Source: Nitrosopumilaceae archaeon (GTDB lineage: Archaea; Thermoproteota; Nitrososphaeria; Nitrososphaerales; Nitrosopumilaceae). From it: 6,442 nucleotides of DNA. The DNA lies in assembly GCA_021296165.1 (NCBI GenBank), contig JAGWAW010000098.1, positions 1 through 6,442 on the forward strand, given 5' to 3'. Of this stretch, positions 1-5,874 are shown one piece after another. The translations under genes were made by a program, and so were the position numbers. The number at the start of each line of letters is the position of its first letter. The first letter of the stretch is position 1. Below the pieces are notes generated by a model. That model was not told where the DNA came from. It made no database searches and saw nothing but the letters and a program-made list of their open reading frames with translations.

Positions 1-337
1 ATATGGCCCGGCTGGCCGCAGGGGCGTGCGGCGGGCGGCCCGACGCGGTGCCCGATACCGAACCAGACGCGGTGCCCGATACCGAACCAGACGCGGTGCC
101 CGGCGCCATAGATACGGCCGACATGGGCAAGTCTACGTCACTTGTACTGGTGAAACCGCATACCAATCCTGTGGCTGCGCGTGAGCAGCCTTCACATGAT
201 GTGCCCGATAGCCTCCCATATCACGGCAAACCCCCACCGACTGCTACGGCCTGAAGTCTAAAGGCCGTCTTGGCTGGATGGTGGGTCGGCATCACGGATC
301 TGGACCTGAGGATGTACCCTGGACGGCCACAAAACAG
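1..337. other. Left-edge region without a supportable gene
   Basis: I find no gene here that I would defend. On the plus strand a frame from the ATG at 3 to the stop at 252-254 codes an 83-residue peptide with Pro/Asp/Glu-rich repeats and no recognisable domain. On the minus strand a frame is open from about 220 to the left edge, with ATGs at 124 and 109. It would give a Gly/Ser/Thr-rich repeat followed by an Ala/Pro-rich stretch, and could be the 5' end of a gene continuing to the left. Neither frame has a convincing TATA box at the spacing seen for the other genes. A 6-bp inverted repeat (ACGGCC at 246-251, GGCCGT at 263-268, 11-nt loop) lies upstream of the ABCE1 promoter, with no known role. 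Confidence 0.5.
42..102. repeat. 24-nt tandem repeat, two full copies plus 13 nt
   Basis: Two identical 24-nt units occupy 42-65 and 66-89. A third partial copy matches the first 13 bases of the unit (90-102) before diverging. Each unit begins GACGCGGTGCCCG. Because 24 is divisible by three, any frame through the array stays open as an 8-residue peptide repeat: PDAVPDTE on the plus strand, GTASGSVS on the minus strand. The absence of mismatches between the two full copies points to a recent slippage or duplication event. It is too short and lacks spacers, so it is not CRISPR. Confidence 0.9.
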
Positions 338-343
338 TATAAA
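338..343 (+). promoter_or_regulatory. TATA box of the ABCE1-methyltransferase operon
   Basis: TATAAA sits 23-28 nt upstream of the ATG at 366, in an AT-rich pocket (an A-run at 331-334 precedes it) inside otherwise GC-rich DNA. An archaeal transcription start usually lies about 22-30 nt downstream of the box, so the transcript would begin at or next to the start codon, giving a leaderless mRNA. This supports ATG 366 over the upstream in-frame ATG at 270. Confidence 0.75.
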
Positions 344-365
344 GCCGGAGGGTTGGCCGTATGCT

Positions 366-2147
366 ATGACCCACCGGGTGGCAGTGCTGGATATGGACCT
401 GTGCCAGCCGCGGAAGTGCGGCTTGGAGTGTATAAAGTACTGCCCTGTAAACAAGTCGGGTGCCGATTGCATCACCCTGGACCAGGACTCCGGAAAGGCC
501 CGCATAGACGAGGACATCTGCAACGGTTGCGGCATATGCGTAAAGGTCTGCCCGTTTGACGCCATTACCATAGTGAACCTGGCCTCGGAGATGGAGACTG
601 ACCGCATCCACCAGTATGGGCCCAACTCGTTCCGCCTGTACCGCCTGCCAACCCCCAGAAGGGGCGAGGTGGTGGGGCTGCTGGGACGCAACGGGATGGG
701 CAAGAGTACCGTGGTGAACATACTCTCGGGGAGTGTAGTCCCCAACTTGGGCGACTATGAGGCCGGGCCCGACTGGGACCGCATAATGGGACACTTTGCA
801 GGAACGGAGCTGAAGCGGCACTTTGAGGAGATACGGGACGGCAACATCAGGTCATCGATAAAGCCGCAGCAGGTGCACCGGGTGGCCGATGCCTTTGGGG
901 GGACGGGACGCCAACTGCTGGAGCGGTTCGACGAGCGGGGTGTCGCGGGGCAGATGATCCGGGACCTGGGCTTGGAGGCCGCCGTCGGGCGGCCACTGGG
1001 GGAGCTGAGCGGGGGGGAGCTGCAGCGACTCTCCATAGCGGCCGCGGCCTCCAAGGACGCGGACTTTTACTTCTTCGACGAGCCCTCCTCGTACAACGAC
1101 GTCTTCCAGAGGGCCGGGGTGGCCCGGGTCATCCGAGGCTTGGCAGACATGGGCCGGAGCGTGATGGTCGTCGAGCACGACCTCACCCTGCTGGACTTTC
1201 TGAGCGACTACATCGAGGTGCTGTACGGGGAGCCGGCAGCCTATGGGATAGTCTCAGGCATACTCTCCACCAAGGTGGGAATCAACGTCTTCCTGGACGG
1301 ATACCTGCCGCAGGAGAACGTCCGGTTCCGCGACAAGGGATTCACGTTCGCCGCCTCGACGTCGAACGACGACTTTACTCACGGGACGACGCTGGCCGAG
1401 TACCCCCGGCTGTACAAGTCGTACGAGTCCTTCTCGCTGGAGGTGGAGCCGGGCGCCGTGCGCCGGGGCGAGATTCTGGGCATAATGGGGGCCAACGCCC
1501 TGGGAAAGACGACCTTCCTGAAGATGCTGGCCGGCGTGGAGAAGCCCGACTCGGGGAGCGTGTCCTCGGACGTGCAGATATCCTACAAGCCCCAGTACCT
1601 GCAGGGGGACTCGGACGCGGAGGTGGCCGACGTTCTGGGCCGGGCCGCCGGTGGCGACATTGTGGGCAGCGAGGGAGAGGAGCGCATAGCCGCCCCTCTC
1701 CGGCTTCCCAGGCTGTACGACAAGCGGGTGCGGAACCTCTCCGGCGGCGAGCTCCAGAAGGTGGCCGTGGCCGCCTCGCTGCTGAGGGGGGCGGACCTGT
1801 ACTGCCTGGACGAGCCCTCGGCATTCCTGGACGTGGAGGACCGCATAGCGGTGGCCAAGTTCGTCCAAAAGTTCGTCCGCTCGTTTGGCAAGTCCGCCGT
1901 CATAATAGACCACGACCTGCAGCTTATGGATCTGGTCTCAGACCGGCTGGCCATATTCGAGGGCGAGCCGGGGAGGGCAGGCCGGGCCACTGCCCCGCTG
2001 CCAAAGTCCGAGGCGATGAACCGCTTTCTGGGATCGCTGGGAATCACCTTCCGCCGGGACGAGAAGAGCATGCGGCCCCGTGTAAACAAGTACGACAGCC
2101 GACTGGACAAGGCTCAGAAGGGCCGTGGCCAGTTCTACTACTCATAA
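366..2147 (+). CDS. abce1: ABCE1/Rli1 ribosome-recycling ATPase
   Basis: This 593-residue protein is a complete ABCE1 (RNase L inhibitor homologue), the cytoplasmic iron-sulfur ABC ATPase that splits ribosomes into subunits after termination. The N-terminal ferredoxin-like domain carries two [4Fe-4S] motifs: C13, C18, C22, C26 and C52, C55, C58, C62. NBD1 has Walker A at 107-114 (GRNGMGKS), signature LSGGELQR at 214-221, Walker B ending D238-E239 and switch H271. NBD2 has Walker A at 375-382 (GANALGKT), signature LSGGELQK at 458-465, Walker B ending D482-E483 and switch H516. The usual hinge and basic C-terminal tail are present, and length is normal for the family. I start at ATG 366 because RVAVLDMDLC is the family N-terminus and a TATA box lies 23-28 nt upstream. 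One oddity is the NBD1 D-loop, which reads SSYND where I expect SSYLD (N244). The stop overlaps the next ATG by one base. Confidence 0.97.
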   Translation: MTHRVAVLDMDLCQPRKCGLECIKYCPVNKSGADCITLDQDSGKARIDEDICNGCGICVKVCPFDAITIVNLASEMETDRIHQYGPNSFRLYRLPTPRRGEVVGLLGRNGMGKSTVVNILSGSVVPNLGDYEAGPDWDRIMGHFAGTELKRHFEEIRDGNIRSSIKPQQVHRVADAFGGTGRQLLERFDERGVAGQMIRDLGLEAAVGRPLGELSGGELQRLSIAAAASKDADFYFFDEPSSYNDVFQRAGVARVIRGLADMGRSVMVVEHDLTLLDFLSDYIEVLYGEPAAYGIVSGILSTKVGINVFLDGYLPQENVRFRDKGFTFAASTSNDDFTHGTTLAEYPRLYKSYESFSLEVEPGAVRRGEILGIMGANALGKTTFLKMLAGVEKPDSGSVSSDVQISYKPQYLQGDSDAEVADVLGRAAGGDIVGSEGEERIAAPLRLPRLYDKRVRNLSGGELQKVAVAASLLRGADLYCLDEPSAFLDVEDRIAVAKFVQKFVRSFGKSAVIIDHDLQLMDLVSDRLAIFEGEPGRAGRATAPLPKSEAMNRFLGSLGITFRRDEKSMRPRVNKYDSRLDKAQKGRGQFYYS

Positions 2148-2980
2148 TGGCCCGGTTTCTGAGGCGCGCCCTGGAGGGGGTGCTGGATGCCGACGAGCTG
2201 CAAATGGCCGTCTCGGCGTTCGATCAGATGGGGGACATAGCCGTGATACGGATACCCGAGTCCCTGTACGACCGCCGCCACGAAATCGGTGAGGCGCTAC
2301 TCTCAAGCATCAAGGTCGTCCGGGGGGTGTTCTGTCAGATGTCGGACGTTTCGGGAGAGTACCGCACTAGGATCTTGGAGAGGATAGCGGGGGAGGGCGG
2401 CACCGTGACCGAGTATAGGGAGAACGGCTGCCGGTTCGTGATAGACGTGGAGAGGGTCTTCTTCACGCCGCGCCTCTCCACCGAGAGGGCCCGGGTGGCT
2501 GGGCTGGTGGAACCTGGCGATATCGTGCTGAACATGTTCGGCGGCGCGGGCCCGTACTCGATACAGGCTGCCAGGCGCACCCGCTGTACAGTATACAGCA
2601 TAGACGCGAACCCCGAGGCCACCGCCCTGTGTGCCAGGAACGCGGGGCTCAACAGGCTGGCCGGAGAGGTGGTGGCCATCACCGGGGATGCCATGGGGTC
2701 GCGTGCTTTGGTACCGTGCGAGTGCAACCGCACCATAATGCCGCTGCCCGAGCGCTCCGCCGAGTTTGCCGCCGCGGCGGTGCGCGCCACAAAAGACGGC
2801 GGCACCATCCACTACTACTCCCACATACACGCCGACCGCAAGCAGGATGCCGCCGGCCTGGCCGGTGTCGAGGCGGTCGGGGCCATCCCCTGCAGCTCCG
2901 AGGTGCTGCGCACCCGGCTGGTCCGGGCCGTCGGACCCCGGTACTACCAGACAGTGGCCGATGTGCGCATATCCAAGTAG
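2147..2980 (+). CDS. Trm5/Met-10+ family tRNA methyltransferase
   Basis: This 277-residue class I SAM-dependent methyltransferase belongs to the Trm5/TYW2 (Met-10+) family, which methylates G37 of tRNA to m1G or acts in wyosine synthesis at the same position. An N-terminal domain leads to FFTPRLSTER (105-114), typical of the family. The SAM-binding glycine loop is LNMFGGAGPYS (128-138), followed by IDANPEA (152-158). IMPLPERSAEF (197-207) corresponds to the Trm5 'MNLP..A.EF' region, and GGTIHYY (218-224) is also Trm5-like. TYW2 enzymes usually differ in the NLP region, so Trm5-type is my preference. Three positions depart from the consensus as I recall it: Asn129 for Asp in the SAM loop, Asn194 for Asp before RTIM, and Pro199 for Asn in NLP. 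The start codon overlaps the ABCE1 stop (TAATG), implying translational coupling. The exact product is not settled by sequence alone. Confidence 0.85.
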   Translation: MARFLRRALEGVLDADELQMAVSAFDQMGDIAVIRIPESLYDRRHEIGEALLSSIKVVRGVFCQMSDVSGEYRTRILERIAGEGGTVTEYRENGCRFVIDVERVFFTPRLSTERARVAGLVEPGDIVLNMFGGAGPYSIQAARRTRCTVYSIDANPEATALCARNAGLNRLAGEVVAITGDAMGSRALVPCECNRTIMPLPERSAEFAAAAVRATKDGGTIHYYSHIHADRKQDAAGLAGVEAVGAIPCSSEVLRTRLVRAVGPRYYQTVADVRISK

Positions 2981-2982
2981 GC

Positions 2983-3198
2983 TCACGCGTCGGTTATGGA
3001 TGCCGGGGAATGGCGGGTGGTGGCCATCGAGTACCCTATCCAGGCTATCACGCCCAGCAGGGCTCCCACGATCATCAGCATGGAGAGCTGCATGACTATG
3101 GGGCTCCACTCTGAGAGCATCAGGAGGTACGCGTACGCGAAGAAACCGCCTATGCACAGCACAAAGATCAGGATTCCGGCGGTCTTGCGCCCGTCCAT
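2983..3198 (-). CDS. Small protein with two predicted membrane segments
   Basis: This 71-residue protein has no family I recognise. Residues 7-28 and about 33-57 are strongly hydrophobic and separated by a short polar turn (SEWSP), so it should form a membrane hairpin. R4 and K5 before segment 1 and R62 after segment 2 suggest that both termini face the cytoplasm. A longer frame begins with GTG at 3231, but those extra codons run through the TATA box at 3220-3228. The ATG at 3198 lies at the leaderless distance (22-30 nt) from that box, so I chose it. The gene converges on the methyltransferase, with two bases between the stop codons, and is not in an operon. Promoter placement and the clean hydrophobic pattern make it likely real; function is unknown. 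Confidence 0.7.
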   Translation of the reverse strand: MDGRKTAGILIFVLCIGGFFAYAYLLMLSEWSPIVMQLSMLMIVGALLGVIAWIGYSMATTRHSPASITDA

Positions 3199-3219
3199 CT
3201 TTACGCATTCCAGACTTGG

Positions 3220-3228
3220 ATATTTAAT
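3220..3228 (-). promoter_or_regulatory. TATA box of the 71-aa membrane protein gene
   Basis: On the minus strand the sequence reads ATTAAATAT, 22-30 nt upstream of the ATG at 3198. The spacing matches that of the other promoters here and predicts a leaderless transcript. No Shine-Dalgarno sequence is visible before the ATG. Confidence 0.7.
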
Positions 3229-3342
3229 CACTTGTAGACGTGAGGGTGTGTCCCACCAGAAATGCCCTGGAATGGCGGCCGCGGGTCACCAAACCTGTCC
3301 AGCGGAGTGGTATGGGGTCGTCCAAAAACGTACCAGAACTGC

Positions 3343-3351
3343 AATATTTAT
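3343..3351 (-). promoter_or_regulatory. Orphan TATA-like box, strand uncertain
   Basis: The minus strand reads ATAAATATT (AATATTTAT on plus) in the most AT-rich part of the 222-nt gap between the 71-aa gene and the aldo/keto reductase. No ATG follows at the leaderless distance on either strand. On minus, only a TTG at 3325 would open a 33-codon frame ending at 3224 inside the next promoter, which is not convincing. The box may drive a short untranslated RNA across about 3325-3230, or may be chance AT-rich sequence. Confidence 0.3.
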
Positions 3352-3397
3352 GTACATTACACCATATTTGTGAAACGCACGTCCACCCCCCACGCTG

Positions 3398-3416
3398 GCC
3401 GTTCCTACAGAACGGC
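3398..3416 (-). terminator. Hairpin just downstream of the aldo/keto reductase
   Basis: A perfect 7-bp inverted repeat (GCCGTTC at 3398-3404, GAACGGC at 3410-3416) with a 5-nt loop lies 4 nt past the reductase stop, at the 3' end of the minus-strand operon. No T-run follows directly, and archaeal termination normally relies on T-rich tracts. It may be a 3'-end stabilising or processing hairpin rather than a true terminator. The structure itself is plain; the function is inferred from position. Confidence 0.45.
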
Positions 3417-3420
3417 GCGG

Positions 3421-4413
3421 TTAGGCCGCCGACGACTTTAGCTTGTACGGGGGCCACGATGAGTATATCTCCAGTATCTCGTCCATGTCGGAGGCAGGCA
3501 GGGCGCGGTCGTCGGACATCTGTGCGAATGACTCGATCTCATGTATGTCGACTACCGTGGGGAGCACCGAGCCCACCGCTCCTTGGGAGAGTATGAACTT
3601 GATTGCCAGCTCCGACATACTCAGACCGTTCCTCTCCGCTATGGGGAGCAGCTGCTCCACCTTCTTGAGTGCCTCTGCGCGCCACTCGGCCTTGCGGTCC
3701 CGGCGGTGGTCGTTCTTGGGTATCTTGGTGTCGGCGGTTATCTTGCCGGTCAGTATGCCCGAGGCATCCGGCACGCGCACCAGAATGGATACGTCCCTCT
3801 CGGCGGCCCTCTCCATCAGGGTGTTGCCGGGTGTCTGCTCCAGTATGTTGTAGACGGTCTGCACGGCGGTGACGCCGTCCCGGGACATGGCCTCCAGCCC
3901 CTCGTCCAGCCAGCCTATGGCCGGGCCCAGGGCCACCTGGAGGGCGCCCACCTTTCCCTCCCGCATGAGTCCGTTGAGGAACTCAAAGGACTCGTCGTCG
4001 CGGATGTGGCTCATCTTGGGGTTGTGCAGGCCGTACACGTCCACCCGGTCGGTACCCAGCCTCTCCAGCGACATCTCCAGCGCCTTCTGGGTAAACCGGG
4101 GATCAAAGCTCTGGGGGAGCTCGGCGTGGCCCACCTGCTCCACGCCGGAATAGTCGTATCCATACTTGGTGGATATTATGATGTCGTCCCGGACACCGCC
4201 CAGCGCCTTGCCTATGAGCCTCTCGCTCTTGCCCTTCCCGTACATGTCGGCCGTCTCGTACAGGGTGATACCCATGTCGTACGCCTTTTTGAGCATCCGT
4301 ATGGCCTCCTCCTCGTCTATCCTCCTGCCCCACCAGTCCAGGGCGATGGTCCATGCCCCAAACCCGATCTCCGATACTTTGATGCCGCTCCTGCCCAGCC
4401 GGCGGTATTTCAT
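3421..4413 (-). CDS. Aldo/keto reductase family oxidoreductase
   Basis: This 330-residue protein is a full-length aldo/keto reductase: a cytoplasmic TIM-barrel enzyme that reduces aldehydes or ketones, normally with NADPH. The N-terminus (YRRLGRSGIKVSEIGFGAW) is the family opening. The active-site segment YETADMYGKGKSE spans 52-64 and contributes Tyr58. Lys83 (STKYGYD) and His130 (DVYGLHNP) complete the usual tetrad positions. The tetrad Asp, five residues before the Tyr, is Glu53 here. The C-terminal region (SELAIKFILSQGAVGSVLPT, 267-286) matches the family's cofactor-binding end. The frame is open further upstream, but the ATG at 4413 begins the homologous N-terminus and overlaps the DUF1802 stop as ATGA, marking translational coupling. 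It is the last gene of a three-gene operon. The substrate cannot be told from sequence. Confidence 0.93.
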   Translation of the reverse strand: MKYRRLGRSGIKVSEIGFGAWTIALDWWGRRIDEEEAIRMLKKAYDMGITLYETADMYGKGKSERLIGKALGGVRDDIIISTKYGYDYSGVEQVGHAELPQSFDPRFTQKALEMSLERLGTDRVDVYGLHNPKMSHIRDDESFEFLNGLMREGKVGALQVALGPAIGWLDEGLEAMSRDGVTAVQTVYNILEQTPGNTLMERAAERDVSILVRVPDASGILTGKITADTKIPKNDHRRDRKAEWRAEALKKVEQLLPIAERNGLSMSELAIKFILSQGAVGSVLPTVVDIHEIESFAQMSDDRALPASDMDEILEIYSSWPPYKLKSSAA

Positions 4414-4949
4414 GATGTTATGCTCCTGAACTGCTCCCTGATGTCGGCGGCCCGGGTGTCGTCCAGCACCGGCCTGCCTCCGTCTGCATCCCCATCCATC
4501 TCCAACCATGACTTGCATCCAGAGTACTCCGCCAGCACGGGTATGGATGCGGGGGGTGTCCGGAAGACCCTCAGGAGGACGGCCTTGAGCGGCCTCTGCG
4601 GCTCCCAGCCACGCCGTGCCTCCACGTACTCCCGGCTCCATATGTGGAGCGGCTCCAATCTCCGTACGGCGTCGGCCGATTCTACGTCGGCCTCCCCCAC
4701 AACCTCGGCGTATGATGTTATGGTGTTGGTGCCGCGCGGCGGCCGCCCACGCTCCAAGTGCTGCCGGAACTCCTCCCGGACGTTATCGGGGGCCTGATGC
4801 TCCCAAGTGGGGTATAGCCAAAAGCGCCGCGCCTCAACGCGAAACCCCGAAGCGGTCTCCAGTATGCCACCCTTACGCAACAGGACACTTTGCTCGCCGG
4901 ACTCCAAGGCGCTCACTACCGAGGACCATTCCTTGAGCATCGCCGCCAT
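4410..4949 (-). CDS. DUF1802 family protein
   Basis: This 179-residue soluble protein fits the DUF1802 family, whose function is unknown. Diagnostic stretches are LKEWSSVVSALESGEQSVLL (5-24), RKGGI (25-29) and FWLYPTWEHQ (43-52), with HIWSREYV further on (102-109). There are no signal peptide or membrane segments. An in-frame ATG at 4997 exists, but starting there would overlap 46 bases of the upstream gene. The ATG at 4949 lies two bases after the chlorite-dismutase-family stop and places the family motif at the N-terminus, so I chose it; ATG 4940 is an alternative. The stop overlaps the reductase start (ATGA). This tight packing between two likely redox enzymes implies co-expression and possibly a shared pathway. 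Family identity is from motif recall. Confidence 0.82.
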   Translation of the reverse strand: MAAMLKEWSSVVSALESGEQSVLLRKGGILETASGFRVEARRFWLYPTWEHQAPDNVREEFRQHLERGRPPRGTNTITSYAEVVGEADVESADAVRRLEPLHIWSREYVEARRGWEPQRPLKAVLLRVFRTPPASIPVLAEYSGCKSWLEMDGDADGGRPVLDDTRAADIREQFRSITS

Positions 4950-4951
4950 CT

Positions 4952-5620
4952 TCAGCCCATGCTGGCAATCATGGGAATAATATCCCTTTTGACGCACACC
5001 ATCATGGGCGTGTCCGACTTTACGTATGCCGAGACGCCGGTGGCGCGCAGCTCCATTATGAGGTCTTGAAAGTCGGCTAGGTCGTCTGTCTCAAAGGCCA
5101 GCATGAAGTCGTGGTCGTCTAGCCCGAACGAGTAGGTGGTGTTCAGCGTGATGTCTGGGTGGCGGCGGCTGACGGCTATGTGCTCGTCCATCATCTGGCG
5201 CCTCCGCTCCTCGGGAAGCAGGTACCATTCCCGGGTCTTGGTGAACGGGTATACCACCGCGTATCTCTTGGGGGTATTGTCGGTCAGAAACGAGGGCGTC
5301 CTCTCCCCCGTGGAGTATACCGACGGCCGGGTGCGGGATACGTAGTTGAGCGAGGGCGTGATATACTTGCCGAATACGGTGGAGTAGAGCCGGGAGGCCA
5401 CTTTCTGTATGTCCGATATGTTCGGGGAGCCGACCCACACCATAAAGTCGGCATCGGAGCGCAGCCCCAGCGTGGAGTATGTCCTGAATCGGACTCCTGT
5501 CTGATCCAGCACCTGCTTCACCTCGTTGGCGGACTCGGACTTGCCCATGTCGGCCAGCCACCGCCACTTGGGATCCACCTTGTAGAATGCATATCCAAAG
5601 TAGTATGACTCAGAGGCCAC
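4952..5620 (-). CDS. Chlorite dismutase/HemQ-family haem protein
   Basis: This 222-residue protein belongs to the chlorite dismutase superfamily, which includes coproheme decarboxylase (HemQ/ChdC) and haem-binding proteins. The family core spans about 120-190: YPFTKTREWYLLPEERR (124-140), DEH (145-147), NTTYSFGLDDHDF (160-172) and FETDDLADFQDLIMELR (176-192). By counting against Listeria HemQ as I recall it, His147 is the proximal haem ligand, and Tyr124 and Lys128 match its Tyr and Lys. The distal position, Arg in true chlorite dismutases and Gln in Firmicutes HemQ, appears to be Asn160. That argues against chlorite detoxification and for a decarboxylase or other haem role. The start is GTG, supported by a TATA box 22-30 nt upstream. 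First gene of the operon with DUF1802 and the aldo/keto reductase. Confidence 0.9.
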   Translation of the reverse strand: MASESYYFGYAFYKVDPKWRWLADMGKSESANEVKQVLDQTGVRFRTYSTLGLRSDADFMVWVGSPNISDIQKVASRLYSTVFGKYITPSLNYVSRTRPSVYSTGERTPSFLTDNTPKRYAVVYPFTKTREWYLLPEERRRQMMDEHIAVSRRHPDITLNTTYSFGLDDHDFMLAFETDDLADFQDLIMELRATGVSAYVKSDTPMMVCVKRDIIPMIASMG

Positions 5621-5641
5621 AGTGCGGGGAAGATCGGTGCC

Positions 5642-5650
5642 ATATATTAA
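5642..5650 (-). promoter_or_regulatory. TATA box of the three-gene operon
   Basis: The minus strand reads TTAATATAT, 22-30 nt upstream of the GTG start at 5620. The spacing is identical to that of the 71-aa gene, so the operon transcript should begin at or beside the GTG and lack a leader. This justifies GTG over internal ATG codons. Confidence 0.75.
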
Positions 5651-5672
5651 CTACAATCTGCCCGGATCCGCT

Positions 5673-5699
5673 ATCTGGCATCGCTGAGACCGGCCAGAT
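5673..5699. promoter_or_regulatory. Inverted repeat upstream of the operon promoter
   Basis: Perfect 7-nt arms, ATCTGGC (5673-5679) and GCCAGAT (5693-5699), are separated by 13 nt. The element lies about 53-79 nt upstream of the predicted transcription start of the chlorite-dismutase-family operon, before its TATA box. A dimeric regulator could bind it. A 20-nt centre-to-centre spacing would put both arms on nearly the same helix face. Chance occurrence in GC-rich DNA cannot be excluded. Confidence 0.4.
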
Positions 5700-5721
5700 T
5701 GGGGAGGTTGACCCCCGCTCC

Positions 5722-5737
5722 TCAAATAAGAAAAAAT
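5722..5737 (-). terminator. T-rich terminator of the 34-aa gene
   Basis: On the minus strand a T-rich tract (ATTTTTTCTTATTTG) begins about 10 nt after the TAG stop at 5748. Oligo-T on the non-template strand is the usual archaeal termination signal. It insulates the small gene from the operon promoter downstream. Confidence 0.65.
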
Positions 5738-5747
5738 CCACCCCGAA

Positions 5748-5852
5748 CTACTTTGACTTTCGGGCGGTGATCGCCAGCCAGTACACCAAGCCGGGCGCCA
5801 AGCCTACGATCAAGGGTATCCATACGGGCCATCCGTCTGTTACGTCTGACAT
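5748..5852 (-). CDS. 34-aa single-pass membrane peptide
   Basis: This tiny gene codes an acidic N-terminus (D3, D6), one hydrophobic segment at about residues 9-28 rich in Pro, Gly and Trp (PLIVGLAPGLVYWLAI), and a basic tail (R31, K32, K34). By the positive-inside rule the C-terminus should be cytoplasmic. I recognise no family. Evidence that it is real: a TATA box (5875-5881) at the leaderless distance from the ATG at 5852, a T-rich tract just after the stop, and a textbook membrane-peptide layout. The frame stays open upstream to 6200, but that part lies antisense to the transposase and upstream of the promoter, so I exclude it. It could be an accessory subunit of a membrane complex; that is speculation. 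Confidence 0.65.
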   Translation of the reverse strand: MSDVTDGWPVWIPLIVGLAPGLVYWLAITARKSK

Positions 5853-5874
5853 GGTGTGCGCAGGCAGCCGTATG

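Noticed and set aside
196..254. Possible C/D box guide RNA (ATGATGT at 196-202, CTGA at 251-254)
   Set aside because: The C box does not match the consensus fully, no terminal stem is formed by the flanks, and no D'/C' pair is convincing.
270..365. N-terminal extension of ABCE1 from the ATG at 270
   Set aside because: The extra 32 residues have no family similarity, and the region contains the TATA box for the ATG at 366.
2303..3208. Long minus-strand open frame of 301 codons
   Set aside because: It lies antisense to the methyltransferase and in another frame of the 71-aa gene, with His/Arg/Gly-rich composition and no domain.
3224..3325. 33-residue minus-strand peptide from a TTG codon
   Set aside because: It would need a rare start, has no recognisable features and ends inside the promoter of the next gene.
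3232..3420. tRNA or other structured RNA gene in the gap
   Set aside because: I could not find a T-arm or acceptor pairing consistent with a tRNA on either strand; only one short hairpin is evident.
4414..4641. N-terminal extension of the aldo/keto reductase
   Set aside because: It is antisense-free but overlaps the DUF1802 gene in another frame, is low-complexity Gly/Arg-rich, and precedes a canonical family N-terminus at 4413.
3541..4797. Long plus-strand open frame of 418 codons
   Set aside because: It is the complement of the aldo/keto reductase and DUF1802 genes, which have clear family motifs on the minus strand. GC-rich DNA commonly leaves such antisense frames open.
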